From Pelobates cultripes (Eukaryota > Chordata > Amphibia > Anura > Pelobatidae): DNA of 64,000 nucleotides. A model generated the notes under the pieces. It did no database searches. It had not been told where the DNA came from and saw only the letters and a program-made list of their open reading frames with translations. The stretch covers positions 365,869,841 to 365,933,840 of the forward strand of contig OW240912.1 in assembly GCA_933207985.1 (NCBI GenBank), in the 5' to 3' direction. The translations under genes were made by a program, and so were the position numbers. Shown here piece after piece: positions 1-11,924 of the stretch (positions within the stretch are counted from its first letter, which is position 1; each line of letters opens with the position of its first letter).

Positions 1-366
1 TGGGCTTAATTTCCAGCTGTAAGGCACACCGTTGTGGCAGCGAGGGAGCTGTAATTCTCATGCTCAGCTCCCTTGCGCACCGCTCCGTGATGCTGGGAGC
101 CGGAGTGATGTCATATCCTGCTTTCAGCATCACGCAAGGGAGCTGAGCAGGAAGAGCTTAGAGGACAGTGCTCCCTCACAGCCCCCCGCCGGCAAAATGA
201 TCATTTGAAAGCCTTGAGTTGGCCAGCCGGCCAGCTCTTTGGTCCCCCATGAAAGAGGCTAACAGGACATCTGCACTTGGGGGAGGCTGCATTCTTAGCC
301 GCCCCCCCTAAAAAAAGTGCCGCCCAAGGAAAATACCTTGTTAGCCTCATGGGAAATACACCACTG
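1..366. mobile_element. hAT-like DNA element, one end only
   Basis: The stretch ends in a GC-rich segment closing with ...ATACACCACTG, the usual CACTG end of hAT elements of the CAGTGGCG/CAGTGG type. It contains an imperfect inverted pair built around agctcccttgcg and cgcaagggagct. The other terminus lies left of the window, so neither length nor target duplication can be checked. No coding potential is visible. The assignment rests on terminal shape only. Confidence 0.4.
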
Positions 367-1330
367 TGTACAGCACCAATGGAGATCTCTTAAAAGAAAA
401 CATAGCATCACGTGAAAAAAAGAAATCACAATACCAGCCTGCAGGCTCTACGTTTGTGAGTATGATAATTATCTCCTATTAATGATACAGAGGTGTTAGT
501 AGAACTTTGCTATCATTTTATATCTTCCTTTATCCTGAGATATTATAAGAAAGAAAAAGTCACCACCATAACCACAACACCAAAGAGAGGAGTGGTCACC
601 CAAAACGGACCAATCAGCGATACATACCAGAGCTAGGTCATATAGCTCTGGAAGTTGTGAGTGTTTAATTGGCAATTTTACAATCTAGAATATGTTTTAA
701 AGTTTTTAACTATTGCATTATCTTTATGTTTAAGGGAATACGTACCTGATTGAAGTTATTCTCAAAATAACCAAGCTAAATTTTTTAAAGTATATTTATA
801 CACATGGTATGATTTGGCACTTTATATATAGCACTCCATGGTTTTATTGAAAATGTGTCACGTTGTGTGTTTTGGGGAGAATTGCACATTCAGTATAGTA
901 GCAGCTATTTTATACAAGAAAAACTAGGTATGCAAAATTGCACAAAAATTATCTGTATTTTTGACCACACACATCTCAATCACTTGTAACATTATCGCTT
1001 AATTAGCCATAAAATTGATTGAAAAACAAATACTTCTGACTGATTCTCTAAATGTAGAAGAAAGCTAAGCAAAATCAGTCTTGTCAGGTTAGTTCTTTAG
1101 GTGATTATTGCACAGGCTGTAAATGCTACAAGATTCCATTGTAAAAAGTCATTATTCTCAGAGAGTCAAGTAATTCGATGACCATTAGACATGATCTTAA
1201 CTGATTTATACACAACCAGTAGCAAAGTAATTTGTAGTTAATAACTAGCTGAAGTCTTCAAAGTAAGGTTACCATACTGTGCAGATTAACTCTTTCTCAG
1301 TCACCACATCGTTGGGTTGATGAGCTCAAC
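367..1330. other. AT-rich non-coding stretch
   Basis: About 960 bases of AT-rich sequence with stops in all frames, no inverted ends, no tandem repeat and no recognisable protein relic. Nothing further can be supported here. Confidence 0.6.
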
Positions 1331-1893
1331 TTAAAGGGACACTATAGTCACCAGAACAACTAATGATTAATATATTTGTTCTGGTGAGTATAATCATTCC
1401 CTGCTGGCTTTTTGCTGTAAACACTGTCTTTTCAGGGAAAAGGTAGTGTTTACATTACAGCCTAAGGACACCTCCATTAGCAACTGATCAGATGGCTACT
1501 GGAGGTGCTTCCTGGGACATTCAGTGTCTCCACCCTCTGCATGTAGACACTGAATCTTCCTCATGGAGATGCATTGAGTCAATGAATCTCTATGAGGAGA
1601 TGCTGATTGGCCAAGGTGGCATTTGGCTCAGCCTCCCGACCTGCCTCCTTGGCTGATATCATCAGAATTGACAACCTCAGCCAATCCAATGCTTTCCTAT
1701 GGAAAAGTATTGTGATTAGCTGAGATAATCACTTCTGATGATGTCAGCCAAAGAGGCAGATTGGGGACAGAGCCAGCACCAGCAGAGTGGAACAAATTTA
1801 AGATTTTACTATATTTAGGGGACCAGATAGTGTTCTTAACACTATAGGGTCAGGAATACATGTTTGTGTTCCTCAACCTATAGTGTTCTTTAA
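1331..1893. mobile_element. T2/Kolobok-type MITE
   Basis: Begins TTAAAGGGACACTATAG and ends CTATAGTGTTCTTTAA, that is, inverted ends flanked by TTAA as in the T2 superfamily of frog MITEs. Beside the left end is a second inverted pair (agaacaact...ttgttctggtga). The interior carries no reading frame. Moderate decay at the right end (TTCTT for TCCCT) suggests an old copy. Confidence 0.75.
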
Positions 1894-2043
1894 ATTCCAC
1901 ATTAGCAGTATTGCATCCGGGGGATCCTTACTAATAACATTTTAAGAAACCAAAATGTAATTTACAACAATAATAATGTATCTTATTTACATAGACTGAT
2001 TTCTAAAAATTTTTTGTAGTTTAAAGACACGTTACTTTGCGTA

Positions 2044-2417
2044 CCGTCTTTCTCCGAAAATAATACCGGGTCTTATATGAATTTTTCTCCTGAAAAACGC
2101 ACTAGGGCTTATTTTCGGGGGATATGTTATTTCAGGGAAATGCTATAAAGCAGGTCTACATTCAGGGGAATTCTCCCAAACATAGACCAGTTTACTAGGG
2201 CATGGAATCCCATTAATCTATGTTTGGGGAAACTTCCCCGGCCATAGATTAGCTTACTCACGAATGGAATCCCGCAAATCTATGTTTGGCGAAACTTCCC
2301 CGAACATAGATTAGCGAACTAGGGCTTCTTTTCTGGATAGGGCTTATTTTACGAGCATCCCCCAAAAATAAGCTAGGGCTTATTTTTGGAGGATGTCTTA
2401 TTTTCGGGGAAACAGGG
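2044..2417. mobile_element. TA-flanked MITE (cggggaaac family)
   Basis: The left end after a TA dinucleotide reads CCGTCTTTCTCCGAAAATAA. The right end reads TTATTTTCGGGGAAACAGG before another TA. These are imperfect inverted ends with a TA duplication, compatible with a Tc1/mariner-type non-autonomous element. Inside, the motif actagggcttatttt recurs in both orientations and a unit containing ccaaacatag is repeated three times. No protein is encoded. Confidence 0.6.
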
Positions 2418-2759
2418 TATTATTACTGTGGAGGCCAAGTTAAAATTCAGGCAAACAAACAATATGGAGCTCCCAGAAAACAGGGACAGAGGGATCTGAG
2501 CCCAAAATAAGGACTGTCCCTGCTTCATAGGGACACTTGGGAGGTATGGCTAGACTTCACTGTTTTAGTGATGTGCTCTAAACTTAAATGGAATCTTACT
2601 CTAAAAAGCATAATTTTACAAATCTGATGAATCATACAAAGTAATTTGTTCCTCTTTTGTAGGATATTCCTCTCTTACATCTTGAAATTCTTAAAATAGT
2701 TTTCATATGCTTACTGATTGCACCTCATACAAAGAAGAGACTCACCACATTTATCTATC
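2418..2759. other. Non-coding stretch between elements
   Basis: Contains no gene-like frame or repeat structure I can recognise. It ends with the left copy of the 9-bp duplication of the next element. Confidence 0.5.
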
Positions 2760-2768
2760 AGTTTTTAT

Positions 2769-3743
2769 CATAGACATATATATATACATAGACGCCGCAT
2801 TAACTTCTGGTGGTCGAGAAATGCGGGCGCCATTTTGGGCCGGTCATACTTCACGATACTGTACTGAAATCCAAGGAAACAGCATGCGGGACATCTCATG
2901 GTGTACAGTGGTATGTGTTTTGGGACAATCAGCAGGAGTCATTCAGGAGGAGTAAAATGAATTAATAGCTCATTATTAGACAAAACACATAGTTGGCAGA
3001 AAAAAAAAAAACAGACAGAAATATGTGTGTACGGATAGACAGACTTGCTGATGTAATATACCTTGAAACAAATGTGCTCACAAAACATTATACACATAAC
3101 TATAAACATATAAACTAAAAATCTCAATACTAGTAGGAAAAATTTATTCACATCCCACAGTGACAATTGTTTCAACAGTTCAGCTTTCATTCCAAGCAAC
3201 AACAAAAGTTTAACCTCTCTTCCAACCTATATTTTCATCAAATAGCTGAAATGCAACTTTATTACACAGCAGTCTATAAAGTCTGAGAAATAACCCAAAT
3301 AAAAGCATATATTTCCCTGTGCTTGGTTCTGACACAGTGAAAATAAATATTTCTATGCATTGATTGCTGTCCCACTCATGAAAGATATATATGCATTCAT
3401 GCCTCCCCCAAGGAACTTCAGCTAATGGCTTGCTGAAGCATGATGGGAGTTGTCTTTCTCGCTGGAGATCTCTCACTCTGGCCACACTGGGCATAAGTCT
3501 GTGGGTGCCATGTGTTCTACCCTCCCACGTGATGGTGCTCCCCATAGATATATTCAACATGCCAGCCACCCCATGCCACTGTGTACAGCTACTTACCTGT
3601 CTTAAAGATTACTTGCTCGTCGTCCTCTGCCAAACAGATTACACAAAGTAGAGCGGGTGACCGATCCAAGATGGCAGCCCCGCAGCTCATCAGCGCCAGT
3701 AGGCAGTAGCAGTCAATGCGGCGTCTATGTATATATGTCTATG
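2769..3743. mobile_element. Inverted-repeat DNA element with 9-bp target duplication (MULE-like)
   Basis: The 975-bp element is bounded by CATAGACATATATA... on the left and ...TATATATGTCTATG on the right. The inverted ends continue inward through CATAGACGCCGCATT, about 30 bp in all. Outside them the same nine bases, AGTTTTTAT, occur at 2760-2768 and 3744-3752. A 9-bp duplication is typical of the Mutator-like (MULE) superfamily. No transposase is visible, so this is a non-autonomous copy. Superfamily assignment is inferred from duplication length alone. Confidence 0.65.
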
Positions 3744-4042
3744 AGTTTTTATCACTAAAGTGAACAGTTCCAGGAAGTCAAAGTGAATTTCAAAACGTAG
3801 TTTCAAAAATTAAAAATGTTACAGTGTTTTAGTTCTTACAGTCTGGGCCATATTACTTTCTTTGTGTAGAGTTGGAATATTAATATGGAATGTTACTTTT
3901 GGCCTACCTGCCCAGGTCAGAGTTCAGAGAGATTCAGAGAATTCTGTGTGCCAGCCTATTTAGTGCTTCGTGAAAGAGAACAATGTATGAGTTAATAATA
4001 TAGGGTTTGTGAATTATTGTTAATGCGGGATGGATGAGGATT

Positions 4043-4524
4043 TTAAAGGATCACTATAGTGTCAGGAAAACAAAGTGGTTTTCCTGACACTATAGTGCCC
4101 TATGGGTGCCCCCACCCTCAGGGTCCCCCTCCCGTGGCGCTGAAGGGTTTAAACCCCCTTCAGCAGCTTACCTTAATCCAGGTGACATCTTCTCACCCGC
4201 CAATGTCAGCTCCCGAGTGGAGCGGAATGTGCATGCGCGGCAAATGCCACATGCGCATTTAAACAGTCCATAGGAAATCATTTCTCAATGCTTTCCTATG
4301 GACGTTCCGCATGTTGAATTCGAATTTCGCATCCAGCGTCACAGATGCGCCTCTAGCGGCTGTCAGGAAGACAGCCACTAGAGGTTGGATTAACCCCAAA
4401 TGTAAACATAGCAGTTTCTCTGAAACTGATATGTTTACACCTGAAGGGTTAAAACCTGAGGGACCTGGCCCACAGACCACTTCATTGAGCTGAAGCGGTC
4501 TGGGTGACTATAGTGTCCCTTTAA
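4043..4524. mobile_element. T2/Kolobok-type MITE
   Basis: TTAAAGGATCACTATAGTG at the left and CTATAGTGTCCCTTTAA at the right form inverted ends flanked by TTAA. The left end carries its own hairpin (gtcaggaaaac...gttttcctgac). The interior has the family hairpin ccataggaaatcattt...aatgctttcctatgg and a second pair around the conserved ctctagcggctgtc block. No protein is encoded. Confidence 0.8.
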
Positions 4525-5108
4525 GGGGCACAATAGGAAGGTTTTCAAAAGCATTATTTTGACCAGGCTCTGTTAAGTGTCATTTTTGAGCTTTACATAT
4601 AGATAGAATCTTTTGATTTGATTCTATGAAATACTAACTCAATCAAAAGATATGCACTACACAAAGTAGCGACTATTTTGACTTGTGTAAGCGTTAACCT
4701 TTGGCAACGGGGGGTGTTTTTGCTGCCACATGAGTCACAATTGCCACAGGCATAGAAAAGGTGGAGTAAAGAGGATCGGCTGTCACTGGGCACCAAGTCA
4801 GAGTGGTTTCTGCTTATATCTATTGGAACAGAACTGCAAAAGGACATTGCAGAGTTTGTTTCTGAAAAGGCTTCCTCACGGTTCTTTGAAGCCCGGTAAA
4901 TAATATATGTTCTGGCTCTGTTTTACTATTCTTATTGGGTTTGTGTGCCCATGGCCCGTTATATTTTGGAGAAGTGAACAGTCTGTCTGTTCCTCTTACA
5001 AGGTCTGGCGAGTTTTGAGAGCCAGAATGAGGCTCTGACTCATCTGTGCACTCACAGTGACCAGAGCACCAGGCAGTAAAGTATTTCCTTTCTCCCCCAA
5101 GTTAAATG
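4525..5108. other. Non-coding stretch
   Basis: No reading frame of interest, no inverted ends and no tandem repeat. It ends at the left target duplication of a hAT-type MITE. Confidence 0.5.
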
Positions 5109-5116
5109 GTCTAGAA

Positions 5117-5791
5117 CAGGAATAAGCAATCTTTTAGTAGTACTGTGTCTAAAGACTATCTTGATGTCTCCTGGTGTGTCGGTCCTATTTTTTTTAAATT
5201 GAGCTGCAGTTGCTTTGTAGCGTTCTATATGTATGTATGTGGGCTGTTATGCTGTATGTATTCATGAGTAGTTTGTGGGATTGTGTAGGATACCTATGAA
5301 TGGGGGCTGCTTGTGGAATTGTGTTGTAGATGATATGTCACATAATGTGTTGTTTTGGTGGTGTGTGTATGTGTGGGGCTGCTTGTAGCATCTCATGTGA
5401 GGCTGCTTTTTCAAGTTGTGTATATGAATGTGAATTGTCAGTGTTGCTGTGTTTGTTTGTGTGCTTTTTGTATTATTTGTATGACTAGGAGGCCACTTCT
5501 GCAGCTCGGTGTATATCTAGCAGTGTTGGTGGCTTCACTGTAGTCCAGTGGGGACCGAGCTGGCCAGGTGCAGGTCAAGGAGAGCGCTGCTTTACACCAG
5601 TGATCACTTCCGCTAAATGCTGCAATGAGTAAATTAAGGATTGTCTGTCAACACCTACAATCACTGCTCGGTTTGCACTAGCAGATATCTGAAGGCCCAC
5701 TGGAACTCTTGATTGTCCAAAGCCTGTTTGGCTCTGGCAGACTTGAGTGCCATGCAAAGGTACCTCGAGTGCCATAGGTTGCTGACCCCTG
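5117..5791. mobile_element. hAT-type MITE
   Basis: The left end CAGGAATAAGCAATCTTTT pairs with the right end ...CATAGGTTGCTGACCCCTG, imperfect inverted ends of the Charlie/hAT style. The 8 bp outside are gtctagaa (5109-5116) and gtcttgaa (5792-5799), seven of eight identical, as expected for an aged 8-bp hAT duplication. The interior is GT-rich on its left half. No transposase is visible. Confidence 0.7.
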
Positions 5792-5849
5792 GTCTTGAAT
5801 GACCTATATACATTCTGATTGGTTATATGTGTATATACAGTGTATATAT

Positions 5850-6420
5850 ATATATATATACACACACACATACCTATATAAATATGTGTGTCTTTGAGTG
5901 TGTGTATGTGTCAATGAAAGTGTGTTATTTTGGGTCAGTCAGTGTGTGTATGGATCAATGTTTTTGTATCAGTATGGGTCAATGTGTGTGTTTGTATTGG
6001 TCAGTTTGAATGGATCACTGTCTGTTTGTCAGTGTGTGCTTATATGTTTGAGTGTGTGTATGATTCAGTGTCTGTGTCCGTGAATGTGTGTGCATGAGTC
6101 AGTGTCTGTGTGCCAACATGTGTGGAGGTCAATGTCTGTGCATGTTTATTGATCAATATCTGTGTTTGTGTGGGTTAGAGTGTCAGCGAGTGTGTGAGAA
6201 TAAATCAGTATCGTGTCAATGAGGGGTGTTTATACGGGTCAGTATTTGTGTTTCAGTCTATGTACCTGGGTCATTGTCATTGTGTGTATGGGTTTGTGCT
6301 TGTGTATCAGAGTGTGTCAAAAAATATATGACAGTTTGAGTATGTGGGCCAGTGTATCAGATTTTGACTGTCTTTTTGGTGTTATCAGTATGATATATAA
6401 ATGGTTTAGGTTCTCTGTAT
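5850..6420. repeat. GT-rich degenerate minisatellite
   Basis: Runs of gtgtgtgtatg alternate with gtcaatg/gtcagtg words at irregular spacing of about 20-30 bases, preceded by a (TA)n/(CA)n block at about 5838-5876. Cysteine- and valine-rich open frames here are by-products of the repeat. Confidence 0.75.
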
Positions 6421-7400
6421 AATAGTGAGCTGAAACTAGCTAGATACATTCGTAAGATCCATCGAAAGGACAAGCAGTGTCATCTGCCTCAGCACACCTA
6501 TGTATGCTAATAGGGAGTTTGAACACATTGAGCAGGACATTAAAAAAGCTAGGTAGACTAAGAATTGTTCCCTGTAAAGGATGACATGAACTGTGAATTG
6601 GAACTCTTTGACCATTTAGAAACCTTACATAGTCGATATGCATAATGCTCATATTTTTTCCAATTGTCTATTTTTTCTGTTTTATTGGTGTCTCCATGGA
6701 AAAAGACCAAAGTCTATTTTTGTGTAATAAGCAATTGACCAAGAGTTCAAATGTGTACATTTACACTCATAAAATGTTGAAACAGATTTTCTCCTATTCC
6801 ACTCACACAATTATCGGTTTATTTCTAAAGTGTTTTTATACATAACTTAGATAGATTTAGGTAGATTTCGTTCCTTTACAGGATTGGATCTAAAGATTGT
6901 ATGAATGTAATTTTTTTTTTATTGTCGTATCTCTAAAAAATATTTATAACATCATAATATAATTGATATTTAAGCCTGTAACAAACAGCCAGTTTTTAGA
7001 ATACTGAGGGTCTTTTGTTGTGATGTTGCGATATCATTAACTCTTTCCATCCCAGCAATATATAAACATGACCTAACTTTTGCTTTGCATTTCTGAACAA
7101 TTAAAAGTTCCTTTCCACCCATAAAACTTAATTTACCTTATCATTTGCTCCTGTTCTGCTTTTTACCTTGAGAAATATATTTCTCTGCATAGGCTCCATT
7201 CTGTCCATTTCTGCAGAGAGACTGTAAATGAAACCCCATACATTCTCCCACACGCTACAGTTAATGGTGCCTGTCAGATCTCATGTTTGTATTCTAGAAT
7301 CCAAGGAGGTGAAGGAGGGCTGTGAGTCTACTGAATAGTTCACCGTGTTTCTTTGCAGACCTTTTATGAAGGAGCTAGTCAACAGCATGTGTGGGAAATC
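6421..7400. other. AT-rich non-coding stretch
   Basis: About 1 kb with no supported gene, repeat array or element ends. Confidence 0.5.
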
Positions 7401-7406
7401 AAATTG

Positions 7407-7560
7407 CAAGCACCTGCAGTGTGGCAACGGATAATTAATAGGATCCTGGGAGATATTCCACACACATTGCATGTCAGATGACATTCTTATCACTGGTAAA
7501 AATGATGCCACTCATAAAGTGAACGTTGAAGCTGTTTTACAACATCTACAGGAAAAGAAG
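7407..7560 (+). pseudogene. Ty3/Gypsy reverse transcriptase fragment
   Basis: The plus-strand frame reads PAVWQRIINRILGDIPH, then MSDDILITGKND and a segment ending LQHLQEKK. This is the usual order around the polymerase palm of Ty3/Gypsy retrotransposons: the fingers/palm xPAxFQRxM segment, the YxDD box, then the helix with LQRL. The tyrosine of the YxDD box is replaced by serine here. Only about 50 codons survive, with no LTR or other domain nearby. It is a dead relic. Confidence 0.6.
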
Positions 7561-7627
7561 TGTGAGTTCTTATGTGATAGTTTGTAGTATTGTGCACATA
7601 TAGTGGACAAACACGACTGAGGAAAGG

Positions 7628-7870
7628 TTGAAACTTGAAAGCACTAGTTCGTTAGCTTCTCTAGATTTCATTCTACCTACTAAATCAGTTCTAAATAAAA
7701 GAACAACCAAGGAGATCGCTATCAATGCATTTGTCAACTGCAGCTCCAAGAATGTCATTTACCTTATAACTTGTGAGTGCGGTTTACAATATATTGGTAA
7801 AACGTACTAACAACTACGCCGAAGAATACTACAACACATTAACTCCATAACCAATTTACATGTTGACACT
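7628..7870 (+). pseudogene. Penelope-like element, GIY-YIG endonuclease fragment
   Basis: An open stretch from 7628 to 7807 contains NVIYLITCECGLQYIGKT, the core of the GIY-YIG endonuclease fused to the C terminus of Penelope-like reverse transcriptases. After an in-frame stop the same frame continues with QLRRRILQHI, the arginine-rich helix and EH/QH segment expected next. The reverse transcriptase is not present upstream, so the copy is 5'-truncated and inactive. It is separate from, and opposite in strand to, the copy at 9.8-11.0 kb. Confidence 0.7.
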
Positions 7871-7874
7871 CCAG

Positions 7875-8025
7875 TGTAAGCTCGTTTGAGCAGGGTCCAC
7901 ATCAACCTATTAATCTGTAACATTTTGTATTTGTCTCATTTATTGTTAAATGTCACATTGTTTATAATATTGTAAAGCGCTGCGGAATATGTTGGTGATC
8001 TATAAATGCCAAAAATAATAATATT
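7875..8025 (+). repeat. LINE (L2/CR1-like) 3' tail
   Basis: The segment reads taagctcgtttgagcaggg ... gtaaagcgctgcggaatatg, then a short ATAAT-rich tail. This arrangement is familiar as the 3' untranslated end of frog L2-type LINEs, which end in short A/T repeats rather than poly(A). The family name is recalled, not computed. Confidence 0.55.
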
Positions 8026-8110
8026 CCCACTCATGTCAATGTATCCCAGTTACATTCTTCTTTGATATGTATATATACAGAATTTAGGGATCTTGCTGGT
8101 GAACCTATAA

Positions 8111-9314
8111 ATAATAATAATAAAAAAAATAACAGTGCAATAATGTCTAATAAACAGAAAACACAAATTCTCAGTTGCACTCACAGATAAAGATGATAAC
8201 AGCGCCTTGTGGGTGCCAACCTCGATTATATAAAGGGCTAAAATACCTCCTTTGGACTCCTCTCCGGACCGGTCTATTTGAAACACCAACAACGATAACC
8301 AGAGTATTCTTCCAAAAAGAGGATTTATTGTACAAAACTAAAATAGTATACAAAAGAACATGTAAAATATGGTCGTCCTACGCGATTCTTTCTCACGTGA
8401 GAACTTCCTCAGGGACCCACATAGGTAAAATCAGTAACAATGTAATACAAAAAAAAAATCACATCCTAAATACCCTTACCCCCAATGTTCTTTATATAGG
8501 GCTATCCCCTAAATTATCATTGGTGGAGTGGTGGGCGTCCTCTCTTCTGAACTCCGGTTGGTATGTTGCTTGTAGCAGCTGTCTTTGCTTACTGTAAATT
8601 TCTCTTCTGTGCAGTCCACGTCTGGACGTCTATTAAGATGGCCGTGCGTTCCAGACTCGTTATAAACCAATATGTATCTAGGTGCGAGAACCCCCTGATG
8701 TTCATCCTGAGGAAAAAATTATTTCTTTATCTAAAAGTAAGCTAGCCTAAATGTTTGATCTCTATGTGATATATAAAAATTAAATATGTGCCATAACTGA
8801 TAATATCACTAGTAGAACTAGAGGCTTAACTCAATTATTAAATCCAATACAGTAAATTCAATATGAACATAGTATAGAAATATATATACGTTCACATTTT
8901 AGGTAGTGAAAACATAGTAATCTATTTAAAATTTTGCATATTGTGAAGTAATCATAATACAAATATATTCATGAAGGCGGAAAGAACATAGCCTATTTTC
9001 CCTATTAGGTGGATTAATAGGTTTATTAAATCCTAAGTCTTGCGGTTAAAAAACTGCTTATATCATATACTCATATATCCATTTATAATACTATATTGAT
9101 GGACATAGGCTTGCTGCTTCCTCCTCCATCTACATAAAACAAATTAGATAATATCATAATATACAAAAAGATGATAGCTCATATAAACAACTCTATGATA
9201 TCATCCTACACAATATACCCACTTGGAATATCTACTAAACCGATTTTTATTTTTATTTCTATTTCTATTTATTTGTTTTGAAAATGTAATATATCTACTT
9301 ACTTGTTCCATTTC
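8111..9314 (-). mobile_element. Probable 3' flank of the Penelope-like element
   Basis: No gene is visible. The block contains cctacgcgattctttctcacgtgagaacttcctcaggg, similar in layout to the cgcgtttcg...cttcctca boxes often found in terminal regions of Penelope-like copies. It lies directly downstream, on the minus strand, of the Penelope coding relic at 9,840-10,965, separated only by a T2 insertion. Extent is uncertain. Confidence 0.35.
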
Positions 9315-9793
9315 TTAAAGGGACACCGTAGGCATTGTAGCTGCTTCATCTCATTAAACTGGTTATAATGTATGAAGTCCCCTGGTGACATCATTTCTTT
9401 CAGCATTAAACAGTTTTTAATGTTGTAATGTTTTAATGCTAAACAAGAAACCCCGGCAGTCCATCCCCTCTGTGCTGCTTTGGCTAATAAGGAAGTATTA
9501 CCCTGAGCAGCAATGGGCAGCTGTGATTGGCTGAGAGTGTCAGCTGACTGCTTTTAACCTGTCAGAGCTCCAACTGACGGTATGAATGGGTATGACAACA
9601 AGGAAGTGTGTAATCTCTACCTTAGCTACACATACAGAAGGGGCCGGACTGTGGGTGTCCAGGGACTTTTATTTTGTGGCATACTGCACAAACATAGTGC
9701 AACACTGAATGGAGGGACAGTGCCAGGGCACTCCAGGCACTATAACCAATTCAAAGAGACAAAGTGGTTATAGTGACTACAGTGTCCCTTTAA
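9315..9793. mobile_element. T2/Kolobok-type MITE inserted in Penelope-like element
   Basis: TTAAAGGGACACCGTAGGC at the left and CTACAGTGTCCCTTTAA at the right are inverted ends flanked by TTAA. The second inner pair is tgtagctgcttc... against ...aagtggttatagtgacta. It interrupts the minus-strand Penelope-like sequence. Confidence 0.75.
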
Positions 9794-9839
9794 GTTCCAA
9801 TCCTTGAACCAGTAACAATAATTAAAATAGAAGGAATAG

Positions 9840-10965
9840 GTTTATGCCTTTTTTTTGAGACAATTAGTTTCGAAAACACACTAAGTCTATATCAACATTT
9901 AGTCCTTTTGGTGTTAATGTCTGCATTTTATGAATCCAGTATGTCTTCCGCTGTGCCAGCTTTTTAACTCTATCTCCCCCTCTCCAACGGGGCAAAACTC
10001 TTTCTATGCCGACACACCTGAGACCTTTCAATTGGAACTTGGGACAGTTATTGCAGTGTAGTGGAACAGAGTGTGTTTTCAGATCTTTTTTTAATATTGT
10101 TAATATGTTCCAACAATGGGACCTTCAATGGTCCTTTTTGTACGACCTATGTATTTTACTCTGCATGGACATTGCAGTAAATACACTACATGGTCCGTGT
10201 GGCAGTCTATTTATGACTTAATGGGAAAGCTTTGGCCAGTTGTAACGCTCACAAAATTAGTAGTTTTAGCAATGTTAGTAGAGGAACATGCCTTACATCG
10301 ATTACATCCTCTAAATCCTTTAATTTCCACAGTGTATCCACAAGTTCTCTTAATGGCATAGCTTGGTGCCAAAACATTTTTCAAGTTTTTATTTTTTCTA
10401 AAAATCAGTGATGGTTGTTTAGGTAATATATCCCCCAATATAGGTTCCTCCAAGAGGATGGGCCAGTATTTCCGAAGGGATCTTTTTATCGTATGATGAT
10501 CCGTGTTGTATTGGGTGATAAAAGATTGTCTCAAACTGTCTCCTAGTTTATTATTTTTTCTCTTCCCTGTTGGATGATCCATCAAAAATTCATTTCTATC
10601 TCTTTTAGACATAGCTCTGATCTCCTTGTCTATGTTTTTTTGTGAATAGCCCTTCCGTACAAGTTTCTTTTTTAAAATCCTGGGAGCTGGGAACAGTTAC
10701 GTCTGACTCTTGTTAATTGGCTCTTTGTAATCCCTTTCAACCAGGGAAGGTGATGGCAGCTGTTTTTATGTACATAACTGTTCCCATTAGTCGGCTTAAA
10801 ATAACACCTGGTCTTGATCTGATCTTCTTCGATGAATAAAGTGACATCAAGAAAAGTAATTTCTCTTTGGTTCCATACAGGAAAGAGCTTTAAATTGTAC
10901 TCATTGTTAGTAAGATAGACCCCTTTCAAATTATAATGACGTCGTCTATATAGCGCCGTCATAGG
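9840..10965 (-). pseudogene. Penelope-like element: reverse transcriptase C terminus and GIY-YIG domain
   Basis: Read on the minus strand, 10,962-10,672 encodes the end of a reverse transcriptase with REITFLDVTLFIEEDQI, then YFKPTNGNSYVHKNSCHHLP and RVRRNC, motifs of the Penelope thumb region. 10,612-10,211 encodes the connecting domain with the cysteine cluster GCNRCKACSS. Below 10,210, after stops, the same frame still shows HVVYLLQCPC and YIGRTKRTIE, the GIY-YIG endonuclease core. Penelope-like elements combine exactly these two domains and prime at chromosome breaks or telomeres. The copy is 5'-truncated at about 10,965 beside a T2-like fragment and carries several stops. It is not functional. 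Confidence 0.75.
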
Positions 10966-11251
10966 ACCAGGCTGCCCACCCAGCCATGTCCTGATTCAAC
11001 GCATCTCTATAAGGAGGTCCTGATTGGCCAAAACGGCATTTGACCCTGGCCCGAGCAGATTTTAGCCAATGGGAAAGCATTAAATTGGCTATAAATCAGC
11101 CATTTTGCTGGTGTCACAAAGGGGGTGGAGCCAGTGCCGGTGGACCCGCGGGGCGCAGGAAATAAGGTGAGTTTTAAACTTCTATAGGGGGGCTAAAGGA
11201 GGGCAAGCCACCTAAATGGTGGGTTAAACACTATAGGGTCAGGAATACATG
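10966..11251. mobile_element. T2-related fragment, interrupted
   Basis: Contains gattggccaaaacggcattt and ttaaacactatagggtcaggaatacatg, matching the internal part and inner right end of the T2 copy at 1,331-1,893. It breaks off exactly at the left target duplication of the 1.8-kb hAT element. Its own right terminus was not found beyond that element. Confidence 0.5.
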
Positions 11252-11422
11252 TTTGTGTACAGTGGCGTACACATGACCCATGGGGCCCCGGTGCGAAAAT
11301 TGATCCGTGGGCCCCCCCCGCGCGCGGGCCGGGCCGCAACACATGGCGGTGGGCACCTGGTCGCAGGGGTTACAGGGCTGCGACCGCGGTATGTACGCCA
11401 GTGCATGCAGATGCACACACAC

Positions 11423-11924
11423 TTAAAGGACCATTCTAGGCACCCATACCACTTCAGCTTAATGAAGTGGTCTGGGTGCCAGGTCCAGCTAGGGTTAACC
11501 CATTTTTTCATAAACATAGCAGTTTCAGAGAAACTGCTGTGTTGATGAATGGGTTAAGCCTTCCTCTATTTCCTCTAGTGGCTGTCCCATTGACAGCCGC
11601 TAGAGGCGCTTGCGTGCTTCTCATTGTGATTTTCACAGTGAGAGCACGCCAGCGTCCATAGGAAAGCATTATGAATGCTTTCCTATGTGACCTATGTGAC
11701 CGGCTGAATGCGCGCGCAGCTCTTGCCGCGCGTGCGCATACAGCCGACGGGGAGGAGAAGAGGAGGATCGGAGGAGGAGAGCTCTCCGCCCAGCGGTGGA
11801 AAAAGGTAAGTTTTACCCCTTTCCAGAGCCGGGCGGGAGGGGGTCCCTGAGGGTGGGGCACCCTCAGGGCACTATAGTGCCAGGAAAACGAGTATGTTTT
11901 CCTGGCACTATAGTGGTCCTTTAA
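11423..11924. mobile_element. T2/Kolobok-type MITE nested in hAT element
   Basis: TTAAAGGACCATTCTAGGC at the left pairs with CTATAGTGGTCCTTTAA at the right. The inner hairpins include acttcagcttaatgaagtgg, cagtttcagagaaactg and cataggaaagcattatgaat against its complement. It shares its right TTAA with the next T2 fragment. Confidence 0.8.

Noticed and set aside
5355..6422. Several Cys/Val/Met-rich small open frames
   Set aside because: They lie in GT-rich low-complexity repeat and their composition follows the repeat.
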